Shown here piece after piece: positions 22,898 to 34,095 of a stretch of DNA of 64,000 nt. A program made the translations under genes and the position numbers. The stretch is from Macrostomum hystrix. Its lineage: Eukaryota; Platyhelminthes; Macrostomidae. Within the stretch, counting starts at the first letter, position 1. Every line of letters begins with the position of its first letter. Under the pieces are notes generated by a model, which saw only the letters and a list, made by a program, of their open reading frames with translations, was not told the DNA's origin and did no database searches. The stretch spans positions 12,615,501 to 12,679,500 of the forward strand of contig CATNEN010000003.1 in NCBI GenBank assembly GCA_950097015.1. The letters run 5' to 3'.

Positions 22898-23090
22898 GCA
22901 GCAGCTTCTACTGCAGCAGGACTCGATGCTAAGAGAGACACTGACTAAGCTATTTAAGAGGAAGAAGTCAAACTGGAGGCTTACCCCTGCTAGGTTAGAC
23001 CTGATCTGTCTGTTCCTGTACCCCGCCCTGTTTGGCATCTTCAACATTGTCTATTGGTCCTATTGTGTACCTAGAAGTGCTCTTAGTTGA
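21687..23090 (+). CDS. Intronless Cys-loop ligand-gated channel subunit, anion-type
   Basis: 467 aa from the ATG at 21687, chosen because it begins a signal peptide (MFAVTFCVILSSLMSAASA); an in-frame ATG at 21648 is also possible. The ligand-binding domain contains RWTDPRL, WKPGVFFKNAK and NGTLQYNQ. The Cys-loop is CHMDVRDFPFDTQTC. M1 is YNYLPSTFIVLATWSSF; PPARVSLST before M2 is of the anion type. M2 itself (TVCFLAQITQSLALE) lacks the usual TTVLTMTTQ pattern. M3 is followed by a basic loop with a poly-Q run (22870-22920), and M4 ends the protein (LYPALFGIFNIVYWSY). The second cysteine pair of GluCl/GlyR is absent. No introns, unlike the ten-exon relative at 4871-9854, so a retrocopy origin is possible. 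Ligand unknown. Confidence 0.9.
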
Positions 23091-23093
23091 GAA

Positions 23094-23222
23094 GAAGTAG
23101 CAGATGAACTGAGTGACAGATGAACTGAGTGACAGATGAACTGAGTGACAGATGAACTGAGTGACATATGAACTGAGTGACAGATGAACTGAGTGACAGA
23201 TGAAATGAGTGACAGACGATGG
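23094..23222. repeat. 16-bp minisatellite directly after the channel stop codon
   Basis: About 8 copies of GACAGATGAACTGAGT starting within 15 bp of the stop codon, so probably part of the 3' UTR. Confidence 0.85.
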
Positions 23223-24520
23223 ACTGAGAGATAAACCGAGCTGAATAATTTCTTTGGCCCACTAAAATTCAGTGTCATTTTAACTTGGTGTTTTTATGTT
23301 AGCTTTTTAACTTAACAGACTTCTGTCTCAGGAGGCTTACTAATTAATTTATAACGCTTCACATGTTTTTCTCGGCAAAACACCAGCAAAGTCTTCAAAG
23401 GCGCAGATTCCGTTCAAAGGAAAGTTATTATTGGCTCATTTGTAGTTTCTGTGCTAATTTTTTTCCTAAATCAGTTCACTATTCCAGTTGATTTAACAAA
23501 GGCTATTGTCTGTTACTAGAAATATCTCCTGATACTTAGTGTTCTCTATAAAGGTATCGGATATTGCAGTCTATACATAATCCACTACTAATCCTTTACA
23601 AAGCTTATTTCTTAGGGCTTACCTGCCCGAGTCTTTATACTAAACCTTCGGCTGCTCATCCTGCTTAGGGGTTTAATATTTCATGTTTAAGCTATTTATT
23701 ATAATGCATCTGAATACCAATATGCTTAGTCTTCCATTCTTATGGGAGGATATTTATCAAAGATTCACTTGACTAAATTTATAGTTGGTAAACTAATTAT
23801 GTTAGCGAATTTCGGTGAAACAACCAATTGTAATAAATACAATCTCTTCCGCTAGTTAATTTATGCAATTAGATTCTGCAAGTGTGTTGTCTAATTAACC
23901 TGTGCAGAGAAACACACGTGTTAAGCAACTAGACCAGATTTAAGAGCTAAGGAAGTTACCGATGACTAATTTGATTTGCTTGCATGGGCAATAGGACATG
24001 GGCAATGAAAAGTACAAAGTTTAAAAGTGTAGACAAACAGAAAGAGTCGAAAAAATGTTTGTCATAAATCTTAACTGGCCCATCCATCTCATAGAAGGAA
24101 CTGAATAATGTTTGTCTTTTGCATAGGCTAACAAGTTGTCAGTTAAGCCCAACTTAAAAGTCTGAAACAGAGAGAAAGAAAGTAAATCAACAAAGCTATG
24201 CTTTCTTTCGGCACTAAACAGTTAGCAATGGGACTGCTGGAAGTTGACACAGAAGAACACAAAAACACAGAAGAAACGGACGATAAGCAAGGAAAAACTG
24301 TTTTATTTTCTAATATAAGCAATTTATATTTATTCGATATCATCACCGCCATTCGAAATTTATCGACTATTCAATTAAAGTACAGCCTTTTCGACATAGC
24401 AAAGACAAACTTATTTTAATACTATAAGTAGCTTATCAAATCCGCAGTCCCTGTTCAGCTTCCTCGATCCGGATTGGTTGACGATAATTGACCAAGGCTC
24501 GGATGGAGTTGACTGCCATA
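23223..24520. other. Intergenic between two receptor genes, no gene seen
   Basis: AT-rich sequence without a convincing ORF or array. Presumably holds the 3' end of the channel transcript and the GPCR promoter. Confidence 0.45.
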
Positions 24521-24527
24521 ATCCCTC

Positions 24528-24535
24528 TATAAAAG
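24528..24535 (+). promoter_or_regulatory. TATA box of the intronless GPCR
   Basis: TATAAAAG, 41 bp before the ATG at 24576. Predicts transcription start near 24558 and a very short 5' UTR. Confidence 0.65.
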
Positions 24536-24575
24536 GCAGATTTCAGCCCTGTCAAACGCATCCATTAATGCAACC

Positions 24576-26267
24576 ATGAAGATCAACTTGAGCAGGTCGA
24601 ATATGGCCTTTCACGACTTGCCCCAGCTGGACTCCGAGGCATTTCTGCGCCAGCTGCACAACGCTAACCTCACTGGAAACATCGAGCTGTCTGACTACCT
24701 GAACCGACTCAGTCAGGCCAGTCTGGAGTTCCGCGACCGTCTCGCCGCGAGATTCGGTCCAGTTCGCGAGCTGCTGGCCAGTGCCATTGTTGCTATGGCC
24801 CTGGTCTCAGTGCTTGGCAACGGCCTCGTCTGCCTGGTCCTCCAGCGAAAGCCTCAGCTGCGCAGCGCAACGAACATCTTCCTGCTGAACCTGTCGATCG
24901 CCCAGATGCTCATGGCTTTCGTGGCCGTGCCCATCAACCTGGTCAAGACCTTCTACCTGTTCGACGGCTGGCGTCTTGGCCGCGCTGCCTGCGCCCTGGC
25001 GTACTTCACCAACAGCCTCTGCACGAGCGTCGGTTCCTTTACTCTGGTCTGCGTCGCCTTGGAGCGCCACCGAGTCATTGTGTCGCCGCTGAAACGCCGC
25101 ATCAGCAAATCCGGCGTCCTGCTGATGGTCGCGGCCTGCTGGCTCGCGGGTTGCCTTCTGGCCGCCCTGAGCGTCGTGCCCGCCTTCGCTAACAACGGCA
25201 GCGAAAGCAGCAGCCACGATGTCGGCATGGAAGACAAGGGCTCAGAGAAGGCCACTTTAATTAACAGGGCCATCAAGGCCAACGGTACATCTGCCCGACG
25301 AGTCTACGCCATGGAATTCGACTCAGTTTGCGCCTTCGTAGCTGCCGAAGCCTCCGCCAAACGTCGACTAGCTTTCACTGGTGCCGCGTTTGTTCTGCAG
25401 TACCTTCTGCCGTTACTGCTAATCGTGTTTGCCTACGCCCGAGTGATTCGCACACTGTGGATCTCCAAGGCGGCCTTTTTCGGACGCAACAGCAGCGGAA
25501 ACAACAACAACAATGACAACAACAATCGAAACAATGCTAACGCACATAACAACCTGATAAACAATGAAAATTTAAATAGAATCAACAACGGCATCGACTT
25601 TCACGGCATTAACAATCGATTCAATAATCGACTCAGTTATCAGCTCAATCCGTCATCGGATCGAACATCTAACAGCGTCGGCTTGGCCACTCGCCGTCGC
25701 AGCATCCTCATGCTGCTGCTGGTCGTCGCTCTGTTCTTCATCTCTTGGTCTCCGCTGCATCTGTTTGTAATCAGCAGCAACTGGCGCACAGTGTATGAGC
25801 CGAGAAATGAGATACTGCTGCATGGCATCTGCTATTGGATCGCCATGAGCAATATCTGGTACAACCCCATCATCTACGCCTGGCTGAACGCTCGGTTCCG
25901 TCGAGCTCTGCACCAGATTCTGTGCCAGCGTCGACGAGGCAACAACGGAAACAACAACAACAACAACAACAATGACCGTGCCGCCGGTAGTCGTAACAAT
26001 CGCAACCGTTGCCGCTGGCGCGGTCGGCGTCGTTCGGCCGATTACAATCGCGACTTGGCCGCCGCGCGGCACGCCGTCAACTCGCGCATGGAGATGCATC
26101 TGCACGACAACCGGGCTGCTCGGCTGGCCGCAGCTGAGGCTGCCGCTCTGGCTGCCGTGCGAGCCGCTGCCATCGCCGCCGCGCAGAAAGCTCAGAGCGA
26201 CGGCAGCCAGGAGGCCGGAAGCAGCCGGAAGACTGGAAAAGCTGCCACTGAGCCGACCGCCTGTTGA
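24576..26267 (+). CDS. Intronless rhodopsin-like GPCR, neuropeptide Y/F receptor-like
   Basis: 563 aa, single exon. TM1 has the GNGLV signature (about residues 68-92). TM2 reads NLSIAQMLMAF, with Gln where nearly all family members have Asp (2.50). Cys before TM3 (RAACAL) and in loop 2 (DSVCAF) can form the usual disulfide. The DRY position reads ERH (LERHRVIVSPL). TM5 has YLLPLLLIVF, TM6 FFISWSPLH, TM7 WYNPIIYAWLNARFRRAL. Loop 3 is long and Asn-rich (residues about 309-365), with a second Asn run and an Arg-rich, Ala-rich tail. TM7 and the ER-H pattern resemble NPY/NPF-type receptors; the ligand is inferred only by class. A TATA box sits 41 bp upstream of the ATG. Confidence 0.88.
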   Translation: MKINLSRSNMAFHDLPQLDSEAFLRQLHNANLTGNIELSDYLNRLSQASLEFRDRLAARFGPVRELLASAIVAMALVSVLGNGLVCLVLQRKPQLRSATNIFLLNLSIAQMLMAFVAVPINLVKTFYLFDGWRLGRAACALAYFTNSLCTSVGSFTLVCVALERHRVIVSPLKRRISKSGVLLMVAACWLAGCLLAALSVVPAFANNGSESSSHDVGMEDKGSEKATLINRAIKANGTSARRVYAMEFDSVCAFVAAEASAKRRLAFTGAAFVLQYLLPLLLIVFAYARVIRTLWISKAAFFGRNSSGNNNNNDNNNRNNANAHNNLINNENLNRINNGIDFHGINNRFNNRLSYQLNPSSDRTSNSVGLATRRRSILMLLLVVALFFISWSPLHLFVISSNWRTVYEPRNEILLHGICYWIAMSNIWYNPIIYAWLNARFRRALHQILCQRRRGNNGNNNNNNNNDRAAGSRNNRNRCRWRGRRRSADYNRDLAAARHAVNSRMEMHLHDNRAARLAAAEAAALAAVRAAAIAAAQKAQSDGSQEAGSSRKTGKAATEPTAC

Positions 26268-26363
26268 TGTCGCGGTTGTGGTATTGACAGTAGGACTACC
26301 AATCCATTTTGCTGCCCCGTTTTTATACCAGGGTAGGCCATTTTTGTGTCAAGATAAACAAAA

Positions 26364-26677
26364 CGTCAAGATATTCATCGGTTCTGGCAGATGGTCAGAT
26401 TTTTCCCATATGAGCTAGTGTATTTCAAACCTCCATGCAGGAATTCGCACTGCGCCTCAGTATCATTATTAGTTATCAGCATTAGCATGTCACCCGAATG
26501 TGCCTGCATCATCTCCGACTTCGGTGGTCACCGACTTTTATTTAGACGGAGCTGCTGGATCTTTGACAAGTAGTCAAATCCTCAGTCAAATCAGAGCCTC
26601 GATATTGTTTGTATGAAATGCACTAAATCATATAGAAAAAGTCTGACCAGCAACCAGAACCGATGAATATCTCGACG
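26364..26677. mobile_element. MITE-like element with about 41-bp terminal inverted repeats
   Basis: Left arm 26364-26404 and right arm 26636-26677 are inverted copies with few mismatches, beginning CGTCAAGATATTCATCGG (left) and CGTCGAGATATTCATCGG (right, reversed). The 314-bp element has no coding content. A third, partial end occurs at 27685. No clear target-site duplication is visible. Confidence 0.65.
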
Positions 26678-26894
26678 GTGTGAAGAGCTAGCGACTTGAT
26701 TCTTGCTTCAGAAGATGCTAGTGTTCTTTAGTTTTGTGTGCTTGCGTCGTTCCGTTCGGGTGCTGCACAACAATTGTCTCCCTCTTGGTAGTTCTACTGT
26801 TATTTGGATTTATAGCTCAAGAGTGAGTACTTGCTGGAGTCTGTGGACGTGTTTAATAATTAGTTAATAATTAATGATTGCAGGAGGGCTGCCG

Positions 26895-27225
26895 GCAATG
26901 GCACATCATTTGGTGACACTAGACACGCAGCCAGCGAAGAGGCAATTCTGCCCATTTCGCTGACTCCTGAGCACACATGCACACAGATAACGTTCTCACA
27001 CAGGGTGTGTACATCTGCCCTAAATTTCTCATCGTCAGGCAGTGTACACTCTCACTGTGCTTTGGAGGTTGGCCCTCAAGGGCGTAAATTGCACGAAAAG
27101 CCCCCAAGCCTTCTCTCCGCGGCTGCGCCCCAAATAAATGTGGCCTCGCCGTGGAATCGAACTTATAGACCATGGTTCGAGAGGAAAACGCGTTAACCGC
27201 TCTGCCACCGAACCCCGAACGCGTT
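26895..27225 (-). repeat. SINE family A, best-preserved copy (tRNA-Leu/Ser-like head)
   Basis: Read on the minus strand, the head at about 27225 starts GGTGGCAGAGCGGTTAACGC (A-box region of a Leu/Ser-type tRNA) and has B-box GTTCGATTCC. The body has CAGCCGCGGAGAGAAGGC and TTGGGGGCTTTTCGTGC. It matches the copies at 12206-12612 and 6022-6106. Confidence 0.75.
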
Positions 27226-27626
27226 AACCGCTTTTTTTCTAAATTTTGTTCAAACGAAATTTTATTAGGGTTTTTAAGGAATTCTTACATGACTGAACAT
27301 TTATGTATTGACACTGATCGTTTTGATTGTTGGTTAGATAAGTATCATAGTTTTTTGTTTTTCTCTGTCGTGGTTTAACTTTCCGGTGTGCATTTGAACT
27401 ATTTCGTCGGTGTTTGTAAATTGTTTTAACGACTGAGTAAAGTGAGTTTATGCTATTACATGCTTTTTTATGTTCGTATTCTCGTATTTTATTGATTAGG
27501 GCAATGAGACTATATATTTTGAGACTCAAGTAACAGTAGAAAGACAACAGCTGTATTTCATTTAACCACATTTTTTCTGTATCTCCAAAACTGTCCCTTC
27601 AATCGCCATGAATATTCAGTACTCAG
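27226..27626. other. AT-rich spacer, no gene
   Basis: Short ORFs only; no recognised domain or repeat. Confidence 0.4.
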
Positions 27627-28072
27627 GCTAAAATTTTCTGCTCTATCCGATGAAACAACTTTCAGAATCCCAAAACATCGGCATCGTCAAGATATTCAAC
27701 GATTCTCGTCGGGATGTCTGGTGGCAAGACCCACAGATATAGGCAAACCGACAGTCACCACCGATGCTCCTGACGGCAATGAAAGGGACCCTGCTGGTGC
27801 CTGGGATGTTGAGAACAAAGGTATCTACGACAGATTAACTCAGGTAATTAAACCAATATGGATTCGCCTAGTGGTTTATACAGATCAATGCCAGTTGTCC
27901 TTGTCACCAGGCTCTTTGAAAGTTTGTTGTTCATCGTCCAGTAAGGGAAAATGTTGATCCATACGATGGACTTTCACGAAAATCAATCCTTAGGTTTTGG
28001 GAGCTGTGGTGAAGCAGGCAGTGGGTATTTGAAATGCCTTGTGGTCATTGCCCAGGGAAAAATAGCGTTTAT
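27627..28072 (+). repeat. Dispersed repeat 'D', copy 3, split by an insertion
   Basis: Left half 27627-27685 (CTGCTCTATCCGATGA ... CCAAAACATCGGCAT) and right half about 27945-28072 (GTTGATCCATACG ... GCCCAGGGAAAAATAGCG) match the copy-1 and copy-2 halves. The intervening 260 bp starts with a MITE-end-like CGTCAAGATATTCAACG and includes an exon-like stretch ending near 27843. Confidence 0.6.
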
Positions 28073-28885
28073 TTGTTAGTTTTTTGTATATTTATATATT
28101 TACCTGTTGTCTGTTTGTTCGTTCACATTTCGGTAATATACATAGATACGAGTATAAGATAATATACACTAATTGCTTAATGAGTTCTCTAGAAACACAC
28201 TTCTATAACCTTCTTAGAATGGATGTCAAGTCTATTGATTTGTTTTAATTGCTCGCTTATATTAAAGTAATTTGGCACCATTAAGTTATCATAACAAATG
28301 AGATTTTTTTAATTTAAATTTGTTTTTTTATTGAACCGATTTAATGTTCAAACATGAAATAATATGGTTTGTCTCGTCTCACAAAACAAATGTAAGTATT
28401 TATTAGACAAAAGGAATTGGAAAGCTCGTTTTGTACTGTCGTACTTTCTGTCCTTCAATCGCCACGCTGGTGTTTTTTATTATCAAGGAAATTGGTTGCA
28501 TGAAAGTTACGGCTCTGTCTCCAGTTTCAGTCTTGTTTATTGTCATGCACCTGACACTGAAAAAATACAGCACGTGTAAATTTTAAGTCAAAAAGGAGTT
28601 GGAACTTATTGTGTTTTGTGTTTTAAATCATTCGATTAAAATTGCTTGTGTTTTATTGTGCGACCAGAATTTAATTTCGAGATAACTCGTTGTCATCGTC
28701 TGAATTTTAATTGTAACATTGGTCTAAATCAAAGTTGCTATTGTTGGTTTGCTTGGACATTAAATTCTCTTTTATATTAAGAAAATCACAACACTTTTTT
28801 CATCGTTTAAAGCAAAGTGTCGTCGAATTTTTATTTTTAATTTGTGTAAGACACCATGCTACACTTTAGTGACTCCGATGCATAT
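28073..28885. other. AT-rich spacer, no gene
   Basis: No supported gene or array; poly-T rich. Confidence 0.45.
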
Positions 28886-29525
28886 TCTGTCACTCCGCTG
28901 CTTCCTCTGTCACTCCGCTGCTTCCTCTGTCACTCCAATGCTTCCTCTGTCACTACGATGCTTCCTCTGTCACTCCAATGCTTCCTCTGTCACTCCGGTG
29001 CTTCCTCTGTCACTCCAATGCTTCCTCTGTCACTCCAATGCTTCCTCTGTCACTCCGATGCTTCCTCTGTCACTCCAATGCTTCCTCTGTCACTCCGGTG
29101 CTTCCTCTGTCACTCCAATGCTTCCTCTGTCACTCCGATGCTTCCTCTGTCACTCCAATGCTTCCTTTGTCACTACAATGCTTCATCTGTCACCCCAATG
29201 CTTCCTCTGTCATCCCGATGCTTCCTCTGTCACTCCGATGCTTCCTCTGTCACTCCAATGCTTCCTTTGTCACTACAATGCTTCATCTGTCACCCCAATG
29301 CTTCCTCTGTCATCCCGATGCTTCCTCTGTCACTCCAATGCTTCCTCTGTCACTCCAATGCTTCCTCTGTCACTCCAATGCTTCCTCTGTCACTCCAATG
29401 CTCCATCTGTCACTCCGATGCTTCCTCTGTCACTCCAATGCTTCCTCTGTCACTCCAATGCTTCATCTGTCACTCCGATGCTTCCTCTGTCACCCCAATG
29501 CTTCCCCTAACACACCGATGCCTCA
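28886..29525. repeat. 20-bp minisatellite
   Basis: About 32 copies of CACTCCAATGCTTCCTCTGT with point variants and no length change. Because 20 is not a multiple of 3, all three forward frames stay open and read the same 20-residue cycle (SVTPMLPLSLQCFLCHSNAS). Confidence 0.95.
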
Positions 29526-30057
29526 GAAGCGACATCTGACATTTGATGCAACAACTTCAGATCTTAAGAATCGACATCTTGAGAATCGACTTCTGCAGAG
29601 TCGTTGAGCACAAATCCATTGCTTGACTCATCAGGTGGCGAGGCAGCGACAATTTTTGTCAGTTTTCTTTCCATCGATACGGGCTTGGGCGTTGCTGCTT
29701 CCGGTTTGCAGACGTCGGCCCACCCCCGTAACGCCAGAGTTTTGTCGACAACTTCTGCGGGCTTAACGTGGGTGGAGAATTACGATGGGCGGCGATAGCA
29801 GACACAAGTGTGTGCCATGGCCAGTTACACCTACCAGCAGAAAAAACGAGTTGATTTTTTGTTTAAATCCATCCTTACGCCGCCTCCACCCCCACGATGG
29901 GCAATTAATTGCTGGGGCGTTAATCAGACACGTGGATGATGAGGCACGGCTTGAGAATGATTTGACACCCGTGTCATAAAAAACTACTCAATCAATGTCC
30001 GCTGAGCTGGCGAGCTTTTCTCAAAATGGCGGAGGTCCTCAGTTCGATTCTGCAACT
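29526..30057. other. Unrecognised GC-richer segment between arrays
   Basis: 29604-29990 is more GC-rich than its surroundings and has several short open frames on the plus strand, but no domain I recognise. It could be a decayed dispersed element. Confidence 0.35.
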
Positions 30058-31228
30058 GAGACGATTCTCAAGAATCATCACAGATCCTCAAGAACAGTCC
30101 CAAATCCTCAAAACTCGTCCCCAATCCTGAAAAATTGTCATTATTCATCAAAAAGTTCAAAATCTTGATGAATCGTCCCAAATCCTGAAGAATCATCCCA
30201 AATCCTGAAGAATCATCCCAAATCCTGAAGAATCATCCCAAATCCTCAAGAATCATCCCAAATCCACAAGAACCGTCCCAAATCCTCAAGAACCGTCCCA
30301 AATCCCCAAGAACCGTCACAAATCCTCAGGAATCGTCCCGAATCCTCAGGAATCGTCTCAAATTCTCAAAAATAATCCCAAATCCTAAAGAATCATCCCA
30401 TATCCTCAAGAATCATCCCAAATCCTCAAGAACCGTCCCAAATCCCCAAGAACCGTCACAAATCCTCAGGAATCGTCCCGAATCCTCAGGAATCGTCTCA
30501 AATTCTCAAAAATAATCCCAAATCCTAAAGAATCATCCCAAATCCTGAAGAATCATCCCAAATCCACAAGAACCGTCCCAAATCCTCAAGAACCGTCCCA
30601 AATCCCCAAGAACCGTCACAAATCCTCAGGAATCGTCCCGAATCCTCAGGAATCGTCTCAAATTCTCAAAAATAATCCCAAATCCTAAAGAATCATCCCA
30701 AATCCTGAAGAATCATCCCAAATCCACAAGAACCGTCCCAAATCCTCAAGAACCGTCCCAAATCCCCAAGAACCGTCACAAATCCTCAGGAATCGTCCCG
30801 AATCCTCAGGAATCGTCTCAAATTCTCAAAAATAATCCCAAATCCTAAAGAATCATCCCAAATCCTCAAGAATCATCCCAAATCCTCAAGAACCGTCCCA
30901 AATCCCCAAGAACCGTCACAAATCCTCAGGAATCGTCCCGAATCCTCAGGAATCGTCTCAAATTCTCAAAAATAATCCCAAATCCTAAAGAATCATCCCA
31001 AATCCTGAAGAATCATCCCAAATCCACAAGAACCGTCCCAAATCCTCAAGAACCGTCCCAAATCCTCAAGAACCGTCCCAAATCCCCAAGAACCGTCACA
31101 AATCCTCAGGAATCGTCCCAAATTCTCAGGAATCGTCCCGAATCCTCAGGAATCGTCCCAAATTCTCAAAAGTAATCCCAAATCCTCAAGAATCATCCCA
31201 AATCCTCAGGAATCGTTTAAAATCCTCA
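30058..31228. repeat. 20-bp minisatellite with higher-order repeats, part 1
   Basis: Units such as AATCCTCAAGAACCGTCCCA in strict 20-bp register. A marker variant (AATTCTCAAAAATAATCCCA) recurs at 30361, 30501, 30661, 30821 and 30961, showing a higher-order period of 140-160 bp. Confidence 0.93.
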
Positions 31229-31714
31229 GAAACCATCGCGAATCTCGAAAAATTGTCATAAATCATCAACAAACGTCCAAAATCCTGTTGAAACTAGAGA
31301 ATCGCTTAAAAATTACCAGAATCATTACAATCCACAGAAATCGTCATAATTCACCAGAATCGTCTTAAACCCATGGTAGCCATCTAAAATCTATGAGAAT
31401 CGTCAGAAATTTTCGAAAATCATCTAGTGTTTTCTAAATTAGGTTTTAAATATTTTTCTTCGTGTATTCAACTCGAAATTTGACTAACTAAAAGTCGTAT
31501 TGATAATATTTTAGTGTGATCAAACAAATGACCCATTAGCTAAAGATATGTCAAAACAGAACGGATTTTCCAAACTGTAAATGCGGTTTCTTCTGGTTAA
31601 AAGTGTTTTTATGGCTTCTTAGATTCTTAGAAATGTGGTGTCATTTGTCTTAGCAAAGTTATTTTTTTCACCAGCATGATATAATGTATCTGGCAGATTA
31701 CTAATAAACAATCC
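31229..31714. other. Degenerate and unique sequence between two array blocks
   Basis: The 20-bp repeat decays up to about 31430, followed by about 280 bp of AT-rich sequence without a gene. Confidence 0.5.
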
Positions 31715-33428
31715 ACAAGAACCTGCCCACTCCATACGAATCGTCCTGAATCCATGAGAATCGTCCCAATCCACGAGAATCGTCCCAATCCACGAGAATC
31801 GTCCCAATCTCAAAGAATCGTCCCAAATCAACAAGAATCGTCCCAAATCCACAGAATCGTCCCAAATCAACAAGAATCATCCCAATCTCAAAGAATCGTC
31901 CCAAATCAACAAGAATCGTCCCAAATCCACAAGAATCATCCCAATTCATGAGTTATCGTCCCAAATCCACAAGAATCTTCCCAATTCATGAGTTATCGTC
32001 CCAAATCCACAAGAATCTTCCCAATTCATGAGTTATCGTCCCAAATCCACAAGAATCTTCCCAACTCTTGAGTATCGTCCCAAATCCACAAGAATCGTCC
32101 CAATTCATGAGTTATCGTCCAAAATCCACAAGAATCTTCCCAACTCTTGAGTATCGTCCCAAATCCACAAGAATCGTCCCAATTCATGAGTTATCGTCCC
32201 AAATCCACAAGAATCTTCCCAACTCTTGAGTATCGTCCCAAATCCACAAGAATCGTCCCAAATCTACAAGAATTGTCCCAAATCCACAAGAATCTTCCCA
32301 ATTCATGAGTATCGTCTCAAATCCACAAGAATCGTCCCAAATCCACAAGAATTGTCCCAAATCCACAAGAACCGTCACAAATCCTCAAGAACCGTACCAA
32401 ATCCTCAAGAACCGTACCAAATCCTCAAGAACCGTACCAAATCCTCAAGAACCGTCCCAAATCCTCAGGAATCGTCCCAAATTCTCAAAAATAATCCCAA
32501 ATCTTAAAGAATCATCCCAAATCAACAAGAATCTTCCCAATTCATGAGAATCGTCCCAAATCCACAAGAATCGTCCCATATCCACAAGAATCTTCCCAAT
32601 TCATGAGTATCGTCCCAAATCCACAAGAATCGTCCCAAATCCACAAGAATCTTCCCAATTCATGAGTATCGTCCCAAATCCACAAGAATCGTCCCAAATC
32701 CACAAGAATCGTCCTAAATCCACAAGAATCTTCCCAATTCATGAGTATCGTCCGAAATCCACAAGAATCCTCCCCAATCTACAAGAATCGTCCCAAATCC
32801 ACAAGAATCTTCCCAATTCATGAGTATCGTCCCAAATCCACAAGAATCGTCCCAAATCCACAAGAATCGTCCTAAATCCACAAGAATCTTCCCAATTCAT
32901 GAGTATCGTCCCAAATCCACAAGAATCGTCCCAAATCTACAAGAATCGTCCCAAATCCACAAGAATCGTCCCAATTCATGAGTATCGTCCCAAATCCACA
33001 AGAATCGTCCCATATCCACAAGAATCTTCCCAATTCATGAGTATCGTCCCAAATCCACAAGAATCGTCCCATATCCACAAGAATCTTCCCAATTCATGAG
33101 TATCGTCCCAAATCCACAAGAATCTTCCCAACTCTTGAGTATCGTCCCAAATCCACAAGAATCGTCCCAAAGTCATTAGAATCGTCCTAAAGTCATTAGA
33201 ATCGTCCCAAAGTCATTAGAATCGTCCCAAAGTCATTAGATTCGTCCCAAAGTCATTAGAATCGTCCTAAAGTCATTAGAATCGTCCTAAAGTCATTAGA
33301 ATCGTCCCAAAGTCATTAGAATCGTCCCAATTCACAAGAATGGTCCCAAAGTCATTAGAATCGTCTCAAAGTCATTAGAATCGTCCCAATTCACAAGAAT
33401 GGTCTCAAAGTCAATAGAATCGTCCCAA
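31715..33428. repeat. 20-bp minisatellite, part 2
   Basis: Same family as 30058-31228, now mostly AATCCACAAGAATCGTCCCA with an AATTCATGAGTATCGTCCCA type. The last 260 bp change to AAAGTCATTAGAATCGTCCC. Confidence 0.93.
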
Positions 33429-34095
33429 TCTACATGCTCCTTGTTCCCAAAATATTGCTATAAATTGAGTCTAGGTCGCAAGACAATTTTCCTGATTTGA
33501 AATTCACTGAAAGTCAATGTAAAAGTGCTTCCCTGTTAGCTATAAAATTATCTGTTCCATACTTGGAGTTGCTCAAGTGTGCACTTATCTACGCTAGCCC
33601 TTTTAAAAAAATCACTTGAAATGAGCAGCCCTGTAACTCGCACTCTCTCTCTCTCCTACCCAGTAGCTAATAAACACAGGAAGAGTGTGAGGTGTGGACG
33701 GAACTTCTCAGAGTGAGATTCTGAGCACAAAGCCTATCGATGAAAGATTTTTTCTGTTGCTGAAATTTATTCTTCGAAATCAACTGCATTCCATTAGACA
33801 GACGTTGCTTATGGGGAGTTCACACTAAGCCAAGATCCCTCATTTAGATCCTTTCCTACTTTCGCCAATCTATTTTTAGTTTAAAAAATATTTCCCATGG
33901 GAGATCAGTGAAACACAACTTTAGCAGCCAAAGAAAAACATGATTTGAAAAAATGTTATTCTTTTTATATGCTAACTAGAATGCCGCGTTCAATTTAAAA
34001 AATGATTGTGCTCAGACTGAAAAATATGCCCCAAGGATATCCTTGAGAACAACATTCTCAAGGATGTCGCTGATCTCAAGATCCTTAAGATTGGG
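33429..34095. other. Spacer, no gene
   Basis: Unique AT-rich DNA with a short CT run (about 33642-33655). No supported coding region. Confidence 0.45.

Noticed and set aside
27721-27843. Exon-like segment ending DVENKGIYDRLTQ before a GTAATT donor
   Set aside because: Plausible composition but no acceptor, partner exon or recognised family; it lies inside a nested repeat.
28886-29525. CRISPR-like array
   Set aside because: Direct tandem repeats without spacers in a eukaryotic context.
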